A stretch of DNA of 64,000 nucleotides from Ekhidna lutea (GTDB taxonomy: Bacteria; Bacteroidota; Bacteroidia; Cytophagales; Cyclobacteriaceae): the NCBI RefSeq assembly GCF_900188325.1, contig NZ_FZPD01000003.1:310001-374000 (forward strand). The letters are read 5' to 3'. The translations under genes and the position numbers were made by a program. Under the pieces are notes generated by a model, which was not told the origin of the DNA, did no database searches, and was given only the letters and a program-made list of their open reading frames with translations. Position 1 is the first letter of the stretch. Each line of letters starts with the position of its first letter. Shown here in pieces: positions 18,052-27,407 of the stretch.

Positions 18052-18207
18052 TTCTTAAAAAATTAGATGGGTTAGTAAACTAAGGCGAAAACTTCCATCT
18101 ATATCTCTGGGTATTACCGCCAGGGGTTTGATCTAATCATAATGGTGATAGGCAAGGCTAGCCTTGCGTGATAGTTGCCCCGGTTTGTGGTGAGCCGGGG
18201 TTTTTTT
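18052..18207 (+). ncRNA. Candidate structured RNA ending in a strong terminator
   Basis: No open frame, but successive potential hairpins on the plus strand: agatgg/ccatct (18065-18070, 18095-18100) enclosing ttag/ctaa; ctctgg/ccaggg (18105-18110, 18120-18125, one G:U); a perfect gcaagg-ctag-ccttgc palindrome (18152-18167); then the terminator ccccgg/ccgggg (18178-18200) with seven T. It overlaps the last bases of the converging regulator gene. It may be a small RNA, or the 3' UTR of the micropeptide transcript. It does not match 6S, SRP or tmRNA as far as I can tell by eye. Confidence 0.3.
18178..18207 (+). terminator. Strong intrinsic terminator on the plus strand
   Basis: Stem ccccgg (18178-18183) / ccgggg (18195-18200) followed by ttttttt. 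The T-run overlaps the stop of the minus-strand regulator gene at 18206. Confidence 0.85.
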
Positions 18208-20170
18208 ATTTCTTCAAAACAGGTTTATAGCCTGTGTATTGCTCAAACTGTTTTTTGAACATGGTTACGTTCGTCATACCCACAGCCTTTGCAGCATCTG
18301 TCATTGAATTCACCCTTCTGTTGTTTAAAAGATCTTCCGCAAATTGGTACCTGATTTTCTTGATGAATTCCAAAGGGGTGATTCCTAATGCATCCTTTAG
18401 GACCTTAAATAACTTTCTCTGACTGACAGCTATCTCATTCGCTAAATTTTGAACCCCTAGCATTGAATTGTCAATATTCTTGACCACCAGGGACTCTAGT
18501 TGCCTGATCATTTCTTTTCGTGTAGCCTCAGGATCAAAATGTGAGAAGGTTGCTGAAATAGTACTACCTCCATCTGATCTCTCGATCAGATTTTTTACTC
18601 GTACCCGAAGCTCTTTAGCATCAAAAGGTTTAGGTAGAACAAAATCGATTCCGCGATCCAGCGCTTTATGAAGCTGGTCTTTGTCAGCCCGACTTGAAAC
18701 AATGAGACATGGAATGTCCTTGTACCGTGTATCCTGAACCTGTTCGATAAATTCAAAGCCGTCCATTACAGGCATGGAAAGATCCGTAATGATTAGATCT
18801 ATCTCCCGCTCCTGAAGTTTATGCATGGCTTCTTCTCCATTTCTAGCTTCATGAATTCGATATTCTTTCCGTAGGAGCTCCGAAATCAATAACCTGATAT
18901 CAGGATTATCGTCTACGATTAATATCGACTTCATTTCTTCACCTTGTGGGATGGTTTCAGCTTTTTCAGTAGTCGTTTGCGGGGTGATAATTGTATTACT
19001 AAGCCATCGTTCTACAGCTTCTCCTTCTTCAGGCAGTTCTTCAATGTTTAATGGAATACTGATAGTAAAGGCGGCCCCCTGCGTTTTGCGATTTTCTGCC
19101 GTAAGGGATCCTCCATGTAGTATAACAATTTCTTTTGCGATGGCAAGGCCTATTCCCAGCCCTTCTCTTTTGTTGCTTAGCGTGTCACTGGAATAGAACC
19201 GATTAAACATTTGCTCAAGTTTAGCTGGGTCTATTCCGGGTCCCTCATCTAAAATGACTATATATAGATTCTCTTTCTCCTTTTTGCACTCAATTTCAAC
19301 TTTTGTCCCTGATTCAGCAAAGTCCAAAGCGTTTGAGACAAGGTTGTAAAGAACCTTCTCAAAGTGCCAGGTATCTAGCAATGCCCAATCCGAGTCATTC
19401 AAAGATGTCTTCAGTTCAAGAGAAACGTCCTTAGCTTCAGCGGCAGGTTTATACATAGTAATGAATTCAGCTATAAACTCATTTACCATGCACCTGGAGC
19501 GATTCAGTTGGAGCAGACCCTCATCCAATCGAATTAATTCGCGAATTTCTGTGGATAAATTATTAAGGGTTTTACTGAAGCGCTGGATGGCTTTGAGCTT
19601 ATCTATTGTGTCCAATGGGAGCACATCTTCATGTTCAACCAATAGCATATCTGTCAACCCTAGAATGATTGCTATGGGATTTTTTAGATCGTGGGAAACA
19701 TTCGCGAAAAAAGTAGATTTTGCTTTGTCTAGCTCTGACAATTTCTCATAGCTATCTCGCAGGTTTTTTTCTGTCTCTGACAAGCGAAGTACATTTTTTA
19801 TGCGTGCCTGAAACTCTAGTTTATTAAAAGGTTTTGATAAGAAATCATGTACTCCAGCTCGAAAAGACTCGGATAGATCTTCTGGCTTTTTCATCACAGC
19901 CGTGACCATAATGATGGGTATATGCGCGAGCGCTTCATCAGCCTTTACGGCCTCTACCAGGGCGTACCCATCCATCTCAGGCATCTCCCAATCAGTAAGG
20001 ATTAAGTCCGGGACATATTTTTTGGCTAGCTGCAATCCAATTTTACCATTAGGAGCTGTTAGTGCATTTTTATGCAGGCCCAGCTCTTTAAGTTCATCAA
20101 TGATAATTTTGATATTATCCGGCTTGTCATCAATAACCAGAATGCTTGTATTTGGCTTAGTTTGACTCAT
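18206..20170 (-). CDS. Hybrid signalling protein: REC - histidine kinase - REC - AraC DNA-binding domain
   Basis: A 654-residue cytoplasmic protein. Order: receiver 1 (Asp60 in LTDWEMPEMDG), HisKA with His160 (FFANVSHDLKNP), ATPase domain (NLVSNALDF near 276, GLGIGLAIAKE near 337), receiver 2 (Asp463 in ITDLSMPVMDG) and an AraC-type helix-turn-helix (about 555-654, ending TGYKPVLKK). It has no sensor or membrane segment; its gene overlaps the propeller kinase gene upstream by 14 bases, so that kinase is the obvious phosphodonor for receiver 1. Together they amount to a Bacteroides-type hybrid two-component system split in two with a second kinase module inserted. Targets are unknown. Confidence 0.85.
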   Translation of the reverse strand: MSQTKPNTSILVIDDKPDNIKIIIDELKELGLHKNALTAPNGKIGLQLAKKYVPDLILTDWEMPEMDGYALVEAVKADEALAHIPIIMVTAVMKKPEDLSESFRAGVHDFLSKPFNKLEFQARIKNVLRLSETEKNLRDSYEKLSELDKAKSTFFANVSHDLKNPIAIILGLTDMLLVEHEDVLPLDTIDKLKAIQRFSKTLNNLSTEIRELIRLDEGLLQLNRSRCMVNEFIAEFITMYKPAAEAKDVSLELKTSLNDSDWALLDTWHFEKVLYNLVSNALDFAESGTKVEIECKKEKENLYIVILDEGPGIDPAKLEQMFNRFYSSDTLSNKREGLGIGLAIAKEIVILHGGSLTAENRKTQGAAFTISIPLNIEELPEEGEAVERWLSNTIITPQTTTEKAETIPQGEEMKSILIVDDNPDIRLLISELLRKEYRIHEARNGEEAMHKLQEREIDLIITDLSMPVMDGFEFIEQVQDTRYKDIPCLIVSSRADKDQLHKALDRGIDFVLPKPFDAKELRVRVKNLIERSDGGSTISATFSHFDPEATRKEMIRQLESLVVKNIDNSMLGVQNLANEIAVSQRKLFKVLKDALGITPLEFIKKIRYQFAEDLLNNRRVNSMTDAAKAVGMTNVTMFKKQFEQYTGYKPVLKK

Positions 20171-23100
20171 GCGTTGATGTAGTGGTTAGAAATTCCGCCA
20201 ACTTTTCTTTAAACGAAGCGATTCCATTTTGATCATGTTCAGCTACCAGTTGCATCAATTGATCACATATTGGTTTAGTACTTCTACTTTTTTCTAAAAG
20301 TGAATCTATTAACTCTGACCATTTGCCAGCCTCATATACTTGTAATTCATTTATTCTTTCTGCCAGCCCATCCCAAACAAGATAGTCTTCATCTTTAAAA
20401 TTAAAGAATGTTTGATGGGTTAATAGATCACTTGCAATGCTTGCCCCCTTACTTATAATAGGAAGTGTGAACGAAAAAACACTGCCTTTACCCTTGGTGG
20501 AGTCCACTTCCATTTTTTGTCCGTGGGCATGAATGGCCATTTTACAAAATGATAATCCAAGACCCGTTGATGTTGCTCCTCCGAAGGATCGTGCATCAGA
20601 CTGCTCAAATTGCTCAAATATCTTCTTAAGATCCTGGGGGGGGATACCTTCACCATGATCCTTGATCGATATCTTGATAACATCATTGGACTCACTTGCA
20701 TGGATTTCAACCGGTGAATTGAAATGAGAGTATTTGATGGCATTCGATACCAGGTTATTTAGGACACGATGGATGAGCTGTTGATCGGCCTGAACCCTAT
20801 ATTCCCGATTCATTTTGTTCATGATTTGGATATTTCGTTCTTCTGCAACAGGTTTTAACTCATCTATAACTTCATTAATGGTTGCCGATATCGAAAAATC
20901 GGAGATATACAATTTCATTTTCGATTTTTCAAAACGCAAAACACCCAGCATGTTTTCAATCAGATTAAGCATATGCTTGCCTGATCTGTTAATTTGTTTG
21001 GTCTCCTCATTTTTTTCTCCCTCCACTCTCCTTATAATTGAGACAAGTGGATTCTTCAGATCATGGGCAACCATACTTACCAGTCCTTCTTTAAAAAACT
21101 CTAATTCCTTTTGTTTCTCAAATGCTTTTTGAAGGTCCTCATTTTTTTGTGCAATCGTTTTGGTTCTGTCTTCCACTTTTTGCTCAAGAATGACCTGATT
21201 TCTTTTTAAGGAATTGATTCTTGTACGATAGAGTGAAATGGCAATGAATATGATGAAAGAGGAAAGAGTAAAGTGAAAAGTCCATGTTTGATACCATGGT
21301 GGCGGGATATAGAAGCTAATGGTCAATCCTGCTGAATTCCAGATCCCATCACTATTTGTGCTTTTCACTTTTAAAGTATGATTGCCGTGATTTAGTGCAA
21401 AGAATTCGAGGCTATTTTGATTGTTTAATTCAAACCATTCTATATCATCATCCAGCTGGTATGCATAGGAGATATTTGATTTTAGCGCAGGATTAATCGC
21501 CGCAAATTGAAAAGTTAGTCTTTGATTATAGGGGAGTATAATTTCTTGATTGGATTGTAAGTCATATTTTTTATTTTGAATTAGGATGTTTCTTAGGGCT
21601 AATTTTGGAAAGGAGGATTGTACGGTTACATCATCTGGATTGAAATAGGTGATGCCATTTTTACCACCAAAATAAAAGCAACCCCTTTCATCACTCATGA
21701 AAGCTTCGAGGTTATAGTCGTCGCTTCCGAGCCCATCTTTAATCCGATAGTTTTTGAAAGTACTATCCATAGGATTAAAATGACTCAATCCATTATTCGT
21801 TGAAATCCAATAGGTGTCAGCATCGGTCTTTAGCATGCCCATTGTGGAATTATTGCTAAGTCCATCTTCTTCTGTAAAATGTGTAAATGTTTTTTTGTGA
21901 GGGTTAAAGTGATTTAGTCCGCCACCAAGGGTTGTCAGCCAGTAATTGTCTCCATCAGGGAACAGATGTAGTATTTTATAATTATTTAGACTTGAGTCGT
22001 TTTCGGTATCTGGAATAAATCGTTCAAATGAGTTGTTACTATAATCGTACCTGTTTAAACCTCCACCATAAGTACATACCCATAAACCACTTTCGTCTTC
22101 TAAAAATGATGTAATGTGATCATCTGATAATGAAGTGGAGTCGCCAGGAATGTTTTTTATTTGTCTGAAATCGTCAGTTTCCGGTTGATAAATATTAATT
22201 CCCTCTCCGTATGTGCCTACCCATAGATTTCCTTTGCTATCCTCATAGATAGCAGTGATAATGTTCATACTTAGTCCGTTACCTGATAGAAAAGGAGATG
22301 CGGTGTATCTTTTAAAAGTTCCTTTTTCTTTATCAAACAAGTTTAATCCACCTCCCCAGGTGCCAACCCAAAATCGTCCTTTTGAGTCTTCATACATGAT
22401 TCGAATCCAGTCGTGGCTGATACTCTCCGGGTTGGTTGGATCGTGTGTATACCTTTTAAATACAACCGGATTTTTTGATTGTAGTAGGTTTAGTCCTCCA
22501 CCGAAAGTTCCCATCCAAAGGTTGCCTGAACGGTCTTTGTACATGCTATAGACGTTGTTGTGGGAGAGCGATCTTTCATCTTGTGGGTCATGTTTCATAA
22601 GATGAAACGGGCTTTCTACAAGCTTTTGAAATCCTTTCATGTAATAACCCACATAGGTAACACCGTTGGATCCATGATGAATGGAACTTACATCATCGTC
22701 TGATAAGCTTAGAGGATCGGTAGGATTGTGATTGAAATGGTGAAAAATATTTAATTGCGGGTCAAAAATTGAGATACCCATTGTTGCACTTCCAATCCAA
22801 ATTCTTCCTTTTGCATCTTCAGAAATTGCGTTTATTCGACCTCCTAGTTTATTCGGGACTTTCGTGACAGCACGATTAAATGAATTTGTATTTGCTTTTT
22901 TGACCCACAGGCCATTTTCGCCTGTGCCAATCCAGATGTTGTCCCTGGAGTCAATAAGAATATCCCAAGCAGATTTGTTATTTGCAAGTATTCTGCTCGT
23001 TGAGTTTGTATTTGGGCTCCAATTAAAGACCCCTTTATCTTCGGAAGCGATCCAAATAGTACCTTCAGAATCCACTTCAATGTCGTTGATTTTGCAATCG

Positions 23101-23612
23101 GGGATGTTTTCAATCTTGTTAAAAGTTTTATCCTTAAACGCAAATTCGAAAAGGCCTTCACCCTCCGTTCCAACTAATAAACTTTGGTCGTTTAATTGAT
23201 TGATGGCTTTAATGGCCAATGTGGAGGCTCCTTTTTTTAGAATAAAATTTTGAAAGTTGTTCGTTTCTTTTTTGTAAAGACTCAGGCTAGCTTTTGTCCC
23301 CACCCAAAGGTTATAGGTATCGTCCTCGTAAAATGTCCAAACGGAGTTGTCTGGGATGGAAGTTGAATCGCCAAACTTATGTGTGAAAGATTCGAATTGG
23401 TAACCATCAAACCGATTGATGCCACCAAAATTGGCTATCCATAGCATATCATTGCTGTCCTGAAAAATGCTGTTTGTACTGCTTTGATTTAAGCCATCTG
23501 CCTTAACATAGGATTCAAAAGTGAATGCAGGAGGAGTTACATCTTCTTGCGCAGATATCTTGTGCATCGATATCTGGGCTGCCAAAATCAGTATAAGCCT
23601 CAGTCCTTTCAT
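20157..23612 (-). CDS. Propeller-type sensor histidine kinase (Reg_prop, Y_Y_Y, HisKA, HATPase)
   Basis: A 1,151-residue membrane sensor. Signal peptide 1-21 (ending ISAQ), about 14 repeats of the two-component-regulator propeller type from 40 to 665 (for example NLWVGT, NLWMGTFGGGLN, RFWVGTWGGGLN), a Y_Y_Y domain (about 705-770), one membrane helix (about 779-796), coiled coil, HisKA with His850 (SMVAHDLKNP) and an ATPase domain (NNLVSNAIKY 952-961, STGLGLSFCKMA). After the kinase there is a ~96-residue tail (1056-1151) in place of the receiver and AraC domains usual for hybrid systems; those are supplied by the overlapping downstream gene. Family members sense oligosaccharides, but no carbohydrate genes are adjacent. 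Confidence 0.9.
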   Translation of the reverse strand: MKGLRLILILAAQISMHKISAQEDVTPPAFTFESYVKADGLNQSSTNSIFQDSNDMLWIANFGGINRFDGYQFESFTHKFGDSTSIPDNSVWTFYEDDTYNLWVGTKASLSLYKKETNNFQNFILKKGASTLAIKAINQLNDQSLLVGTEGEGLFEFAFKDKTFNKIENIPDCKINDIEVDSEGTIWIASEDKGVFNWSPNTNSTSRILANNKSAWDILIDSRDNIWIGTGENGLWVKKANTNSFNRAVTKVPNKLGGRINAISEDAKGRIWIGSATMGISIFDPQLNIFHHFNHNPTDPLSLSDDDVSSIHHGSNGVTYVGYYMKGFQKLVESPFHLMKHDPQDERSLSHNNVYSMYKDRSGNLWMGTFGGGLNLLQSKNPVVFKRYTHDPTNPESISHDWIRIMYEDSKGRFWVGTWGGGLNLFDKEKGTFKRYTASPFLSGNGLSMNIITAIYEDSKGNLWVGTYGEGINIYQPETDDFRQIKNIPGDSTSLSDDHITSFLEDESGLWVCTYGGGLNRYDYSNNSFERFIPDTENDSSLNNYKILHLFPDGDNYWLTTLGGGLNHFNPHKKTFTHFTEEDGLSNNSTMGMLKTDADTYWISTNNGLSHFNPMDSTFKNYRIKDGLGSDDYNLEAFMSDERGCFYFGGKNGITYFNPDDVTVQSSFPKLALRNILIQNKKYDLQSNQEIILPYNQRLTFQFAAINPALKSNISYAYQLDDDIEWFELNNQNSLEFFALNHGNHTLKVKSTNSDGIWNSAGLTISFYIPPPWYQTWTFHFTLSSFIIFIAISLYRTRINSLKRNQVILEQKVEDRTKTIAQKNEDLQKAFEKQKELEFFKEGLVSMVAHDLKNPLVSIIRRVEGEKNEETKQINRSGKHMLNLIENMLGVLRFEKSKMKLYISDFSISATINEVIDELKPVAEERNIQIMNKMNREYRVQADQQLIHRVLNNLVSNAIKYSHFNSPVEIHASESNDVIKISIKDHGEGIPPQDLKKIFEQFEQSDARSFGGATSTGLGLSFCKMAIHAHGQKMEVDSTKGKGSVFSFTLPIISKGASIASDLLTHQTFFNFKDEDYLVWDGLAERINELQVYEAGKWSELIDSLLEKSRSTKPICDQLMQLVAEHDQNGIASFKEKLAEFLTTTSTHESN

Positions 23613-23729
23613 GTTGAGCTATGCCTCCCAGGTAAAGGTTCAACAAAAAAAGCAGATATTATAAGTATTTCGACGAGAATGATAATTCCAATTGTTGGTT
23701 GTTTGTAAAAACATAAAACATCAATACTT

Positions 23730-23834
23730 ATGGAATATCAGGAAGAGTCAAGATTTGCAAGAATTGCTTTAACTATAATATACTCAGTAGGCCTTGGTAT
23801 AATTGCAGCCCTGAATTTACTCGCTGTGGGTTAG
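23730..23834 (+). CDS. 34-aa single-helix membrane micropeptide
   Basis: ATG to TAG, 34 residues: a short charged N-terminus (MEYQEESRFAR) followed by a continuous hydrophobic helix of about 22 residues. It lies alone between the divergent propeller-kinase start and the converging SodC-like gene, ending one base before the latter's stop. The architecture matches the 41-aa paralogs at 40831 and 41077 (charged N-terminus, basic patch, C-terminal helix), but sequence identity is not obvious. Too short to trust without conservation data. Confidence 0.45.
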   Translation: MEYQEESRFARIALTIIYSVGLGIIAALNLLAVG

Positions 23835-23835
23835 G

Positions 23836-24432
23836 CTATCGAAGCAACTGAGAACCTAAAACCACAGTTCCGCCCGCAATTTTAGCGTTAGCATGTCCAC
23901 TCGGGTCATGGCTATGCCCGGGATCGCATTCGTTGGTAAAATCCTCTGATTTGTGGTGGATGAATAAAACTGTTCCGGAAATGTCTGAGGCATCACCTGT
24001 CCCCAAGCTCCAGAGGTCGGTTTGGATTGTGAAATTGCCACTGCCCTCTTCATCAACCTGGATATTACCAATGTCTCCGGCAAATGGCTTCAGCCACAAT
24101 CGTCCCATACTTACCGAATCACAGAAAGCAATAAATCGCCCTTTATTCCAGTGTCTGCCAGGCTCTTCTAGCGTGCCTTGATGCAAGTGCATGGCATGAG
24201 CTGTATTAGGCTCCATATTCGAAACAGAAACTTCCAGGATCGTCACTCCATCTTGATAGGTAAACGCAGCATTTCCCATCCAATCACCTTTTGTATATGT
24301 TTCTCCGTCTTCAGTACTTACCCAATAGATATCTGCTGCAGCAAAGGTTTTAGGGCCAGGATCTTTTTCATCTTTGCAGGAAAGGACTGAAAGGATAAGA
24401 GCAAATACACTGAGTAGTCTCATTATTCTCAT
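23836..24432 (-). CDS. SodC-like (Cu/Zn superoxide dismutase fold) lipoprotein, possibly copper-only
   Basis: A 198-residue lipoprotein (lipobox LSVLSC, Cys19) with a superoxide dismutase-like domain. The copper ligands of the family can be aligned: MHLHQG (two His), the bridging His in PGRHWN, and the first His of FIHHKSED. GDIGNI retains the zinc Asp. The two other zinc histidines are not found where expected: the usual RHVGD reads KPFAGD here. The likely disulfide cysteines are present (AFCDS and NECDP). This is the pattern of copper-only SOD-like proteins. A His-rich loop (CDPGHSHDPSGH) is extra. Periplasmic or outer-membrane location expected. CHRD-like alternatives are less likely. Confidence 0.7.
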   Translation of the reverse strand: MRIMRLLSVFALILSVLSCKDEKDPGPKTFAAADIYWVSTEDGETYTKGDWMGNAAFTYQDGVTILEVSVSNMEPNTAHAMHLHQGTLEEPGRHWNKGRFIAFCDSVSMGRLWLKPFAGDIGNIQVDEEGSGNFTIQTDLWSLGTGDASDISGTVLFIHHKSEDFTNECDPGHSHDPSGHANAKIAGGTVVLGSQLLR

Positions 24433-24469
24433 TGATTTATTTGATTAACAATCAACAAAAATCAAACCA

Positions 24470-25495
24470 CTAAAACAACGATCCGGTTTGTGAAGGCGGT
24501 ATTGCACCCAAATGCTTATAAGCCAACTCAGTGGCTTCTCTCCCGCGCGAAGTACGTTTTAAGTACCCCTCCTGGATAAGGAAAGGCTCATACACTTCTT
24601 CGATTGTTTCGGATTCTTCGCCGCAAGCCGTGGCAATTGTCCCGAGACCGACCGGGCCACCCTTGAATTTGTTAATAATCGTTGATAGGATTCGATTGTC
24701 CATCTCATCCAACCCATGATCGTCCACATCCAGTGCTTTCAAAGCCACTTTGGATATCTCCAGCGTGATGGCGCCATCTCCTTTGATTTGCGCAAAATCT
24801 CTGGTTCTTCGCAGTAGGTTGTTTGCAATTCGAGGGGTTCCTCTGCTTCTTCTGGCTATTTCAAAGGCAGCTTCCTCATCAATGATTGAATTCAAAATAT
24901 CAGCAGATCGACCGACAATAGTTGTTAACAGCTTTGAGTCGTAATATTCCAGTCTGGCGTTTATGCCAAATCGGGCTCTGAGTGGTGAGGTCAATAATCC
25001 GGAACGAGTAGTTGCGCCGATGAGCGTAAATGGATTTAGCTCAATCTGGACAGACCTGGCATTAGGCCCTGAATCCAGCATGATATCAATCCGATAATCT
25101 TCCATTGCCGAGTAGAGATATTCTTCTACGACTGGGTTCAACCGATGAATCTCATCAATGAAAAGCACATCATGAGGCTCCAGGTTAGTGAGCAATCCCG
25201 CAAGTTCACTTGCCTTATCCAGCACAGGGCCGGAAGTCACTTTTATATTTGACTCAAGCTCATTGGCTATGATGAATGATAGGGTTGTTTTACCCAAGCC
25301 CGGAGGACCATGAAGTAAAACATGATCTAAAGGCTCAGTCCGTTGCTTGGCCGCTTCAACAAATATTTTCAGGTTTTCAACTACCTTATGTTGTCCGGTA
25401 AAGTCAGAAAATGAAAGTGGTCGTAGCGCTTTTTCAAATTCTTTTTCCGAGGATTCCATGCCCTCCCCATCCGCTTGCAGGTAGTCTTCTCTCAT
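24470..25495 (-). CDS. ruvB: Holliday junction branch migration ATPase RuvB
   Basis: Hexameric AAA+ motor that, with RuvA, drives branch migration of Holliday junctions. From the ATG at 25495 it is 341 residues, the normal length: Walker [10 protein letters not shown] (63-71), Walker [10 protein letters not shown], sensor 1 GATTRSG, arginine finger region PLRARFG, and a winged-helix C-terminus ending in GRExTELAY-like sequence ([13 protein letters not shown]). The open frame runs 27 codons upstream, but an exact TATATTTG -7 box at 25502-25509 sits just before 25495 and excludes the longer start. Divergent from apbE. Confidence 0.95.
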   Translation of the reverse strand: MREDYLQADGEGMESSEKEFEKALRPLSFSDFTGQHKVVENLKIFVEAAKQRTEPLDHVLLHGPPGLGKTTLSFIIANELESNIKVTSGPVLDKASELAGLLTNLEPHDVLFIDEIHRLNPVVEEYLYSAMEDYRIDIMLDSGPNARSVQIELNPFTLIGATTRSGLLTSPLRARFGINARLEYYDSKLLTTIVGRSADILNSIIDEEAAFEIARRSRGTPRIANNLLRRTRDFAQIKGDGAITLEISKVALKALDVDDHGLDEMDNRILSTIINKFKGGPVGLGTIATACGEESETIEEVYEPFLIQEGYLKRTSRGREATELAYKHLGAIPPSQTGSLF

Positions 25496-25501
25496 TGGCC
25501 T

Positions 25502-25547
25502 CAAATATAACTCACAAAGCGATTGAAGCCTGATTGATTTACTTTTG
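25502..25547. promoter_or_regulatory. Divergent ruvB/apbE promoter pair
   Basis: Minus strand: TATATTTG (25502-25509), 7 bases before the ruvB ATG. Plus strand: TACTTTTG (25540-25547), 18 bases before the apbE ATG. Both are exact TAnnTTTG matches. Both leaders would be very short. Confidence 0.5.
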
Positions 25548-25564
25548 CGGCACAAAGTTTTCCA

Positions 25565-26596
25565 ATGCAAAAACAAAGACTGCTTTACTTCGGAATAGGA
25601 CTTGCACTGATTTTCATTCTTTTTTCTTATTTAAGAAAAGATGCCCAAAGGCTTCATCATATCCAGGGACAAACCATGGGCACCATCATTTATAATGTGA
25701 AATATGTGGCTAAGGAAGTTGATGGGTTGGATCAGAAAATCTCTGATGAACTGGTTGCTTTGAATCAATCACTCTCCACTTATATTCCTGATTCAGAAAT
25801 ATCCATTTTAAACAAGGAAGGCGTGTTTGATTTCAAGTCTGAATTTTTCCTGCCCGTTCTTAAGAGCAGCAAGGAAATTCATGAAAATACAGATGGAACG
25901 TTTGACCCCAGTATCGGGCCATTGGTTCAGGCCTGGGGATTTGGCCCAGATAAGCAGATCCCTTTGCTGGATTCAGCGCAGGTAGACTCACTAAAATCAA
26001 TCACAGGATTTGATAAAGTAAAGTTTAATGAAGATAGTATTTCACTACCCGCAAATTTTCAAATTGATTTCAGCGCCATTGCGAAAGGGTACGCAGTAGA
26101 CATTGTTTCAGAGTTGTTAGAAGAAAATGGAATAAACAACTACCTGGTAGAAATAGGAGGAGAGGTCAGATGCAGAGGAGTCAATGATGAAGAAAAGTCA
26201 TGGTCACTTGGGATCGAAGATCCAACTGTTTCACAGGATCAGCAGCGTTTGATGGCGATTGTTCGGTTAAAAAACAAAGCGTTAGCAACTTCAGGCAATT
26301 ACAGAAATTATTACGAAAAAGAGGGTAAAATCTATGCACATATCATTGATCCTCGAACTGGATATACTGCCAATCATAGCTTATTGAGTGCTTCGGTTTT
26401 TGCCTCAGACTGTATGTCTGCTGATGCTTATGCTACGGCTTTCATGGTATTGGGGCTGGAACGATCCAAGCAGCTCATTTCAGTTCATAACCTGGATGCT
26501 TTGCTAATTTATCGATCTGCAAATGGCTCCATTGAAAGTTTTGTATCTGAAGGAATTCGACCATTTTTGGAAATGAATAAAGCAAAAGGGAATTAA
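25565..26596 (+). CDS. apbE: FAD:protein FMN transferase ApbE
   Basis: Attaches FMN from FAD covalently to threonines of exported flavoproteins such as NqrB/NqrC and RnfG subunits. The 343-residue protein has an N-terminal membrane anchor or signal (about 6-22), then [12 protein letters not shown], the FAD-binding AKGYAVD, the [11 protein letters not shown] motif, HIIDPRTGY and the metal-site region [13 protein letters not shown]. No clear lipobox, so it is likely anchored by its N-terminal helix, facing the periplasm. No target flavoprotein gene is in the window. Separated by 45 bases from the ZIP gene. Confidence 0.92.
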   Translation: MQKQRLLYFGIGLALIFILFSYLRKDAQRLHHIQGQTMGTIIYNVKYVAKEVDGLDQKISDELVALNQSLSTYIPDSEISILNKEGVFDFKSEFFLPVLKSSKEIHENTDGTFDPSIGPLVQAWGFGPDKQIPLLDSAQVDSLKSITGFDKVKFNEDSISLPANFQIDFSAIAKGYAVDIVSELLEENGINNYLVEIGGEVRCRGVNDEEKSWSLGIEDPTVSQDQQRLMAIVRLKNKALATSGNYRNYYEKEGKIYAHIIDPRTGYTANHSLLSASVFASDCMSADAYATAFMVLGLERSKQLISVHNLDALLIYRSANGSIESFVSEGIRPFLEMNKAKGN

Positions 26597-26641
26597 TTAT
26601 TTGATCTTAAGGTTCACATCTACAGCCGACCGAATCCTGAT

Positions 26642-27352
26642 ATGACATTAACTGTAATCATTCTTATTGCTTGTACTTTGATGGGAGGGCTCAGTATTAA
26701 TCTGATTCCCGGAATGAAGCAAAATCTGCGATTGCCACTGATCTTCGCAGGTTCGTATCTTTTTGCCATCACGATCATTCATATCATCCCAGAGTTATTC
26801 TCAATTAGTCGTAATCCTTCTACCATCGGATTGTATGTGCTCATCGGTTTTTTCATGCAGCAGTTTCTCGAGTACTTCTCTTCAGGAGTAGAGCATGGGC
26901 ACGTGCATACGAATAAGGCCGTTTCGGTAAGCGGAAGATTTTCGATTATCATAGCCCTAATGATTCATAGTTTATTGGAAGGGACACTGCTTACGCATGA
27001 TTCACCATTCCACGAAAAGCATGAGTCATATTCGCTTCTTCTAGGGATTGTCCTGCATAAAATGCCAGCTGCCTTTGCACTCATGGCCACCATGCAGGGT
27101 TTAGGAAAACGAGCAATATATCTATTGATTTTATTTAGTCTGGCCTCCCCATTGGGAATGATACTGGGGGATTTTGTTTTACTTTCTGAAGATGCGGTAT
27201 TGGTTGTTTTTGCCATAGTATGCGGTAGCTTTTTGCATATTTCTACCACCATTTTTGTGGAGGCAAGCCCCGAGCATCACTTTGGCTTAAATAAAATTTT
27301 AATCAGCTTACTTGGTGCTGTATTGGCAATTCTGGTTGAGTTTATGGTATAG
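26642..27352 (+). CDS. ZIP-family divalent metal transporter
   Basis: A 236-residue polytopic membrane protein with about seven to eight helices. The metal path is recognisable: HIIPEL (47-52), a His-rich loop (EHGHVHT, about 84-90), HSLLEG (109-114) and LHKMPAAFAL (138-147), corresponding to the conserved HSxxDG and HExPEG sites of ZIP transporters, here with Lys in place of Glu after the second His. It likely imports zinc, iron or similar ions. It lies between apbE and a zinc-dependent phospholipase-like gene, on the same strand. A metal-regulatory site was not seen. Confidence 0.85.
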   Translation: MTLTVIILIACTLMGGLSINLIPGMKQNLRLPLIFAGSYLFAITIIHIIPELFSISRNPSTIGLYVLIGFFMQQFLEYFSSGVEHGHVHTNKAVSVSGRFSIIIALMIHSLLEGTLLTHDSPFHEKHESYSLLLGIVLHKMPAAFALMATMQGLGKRAIYLLILFSLASPLGMILGDFVLLSEDAVLVVFAIVCGSFLHISTTIFVEASPEHHFGLNKILISLLGAVLAILVEFMV

Positions 27353-27407
27353 AATAGCTCCAAGCTAATGAGTGATAATACATCATTTTTTATACCTTAA
27401 CCTTCAA

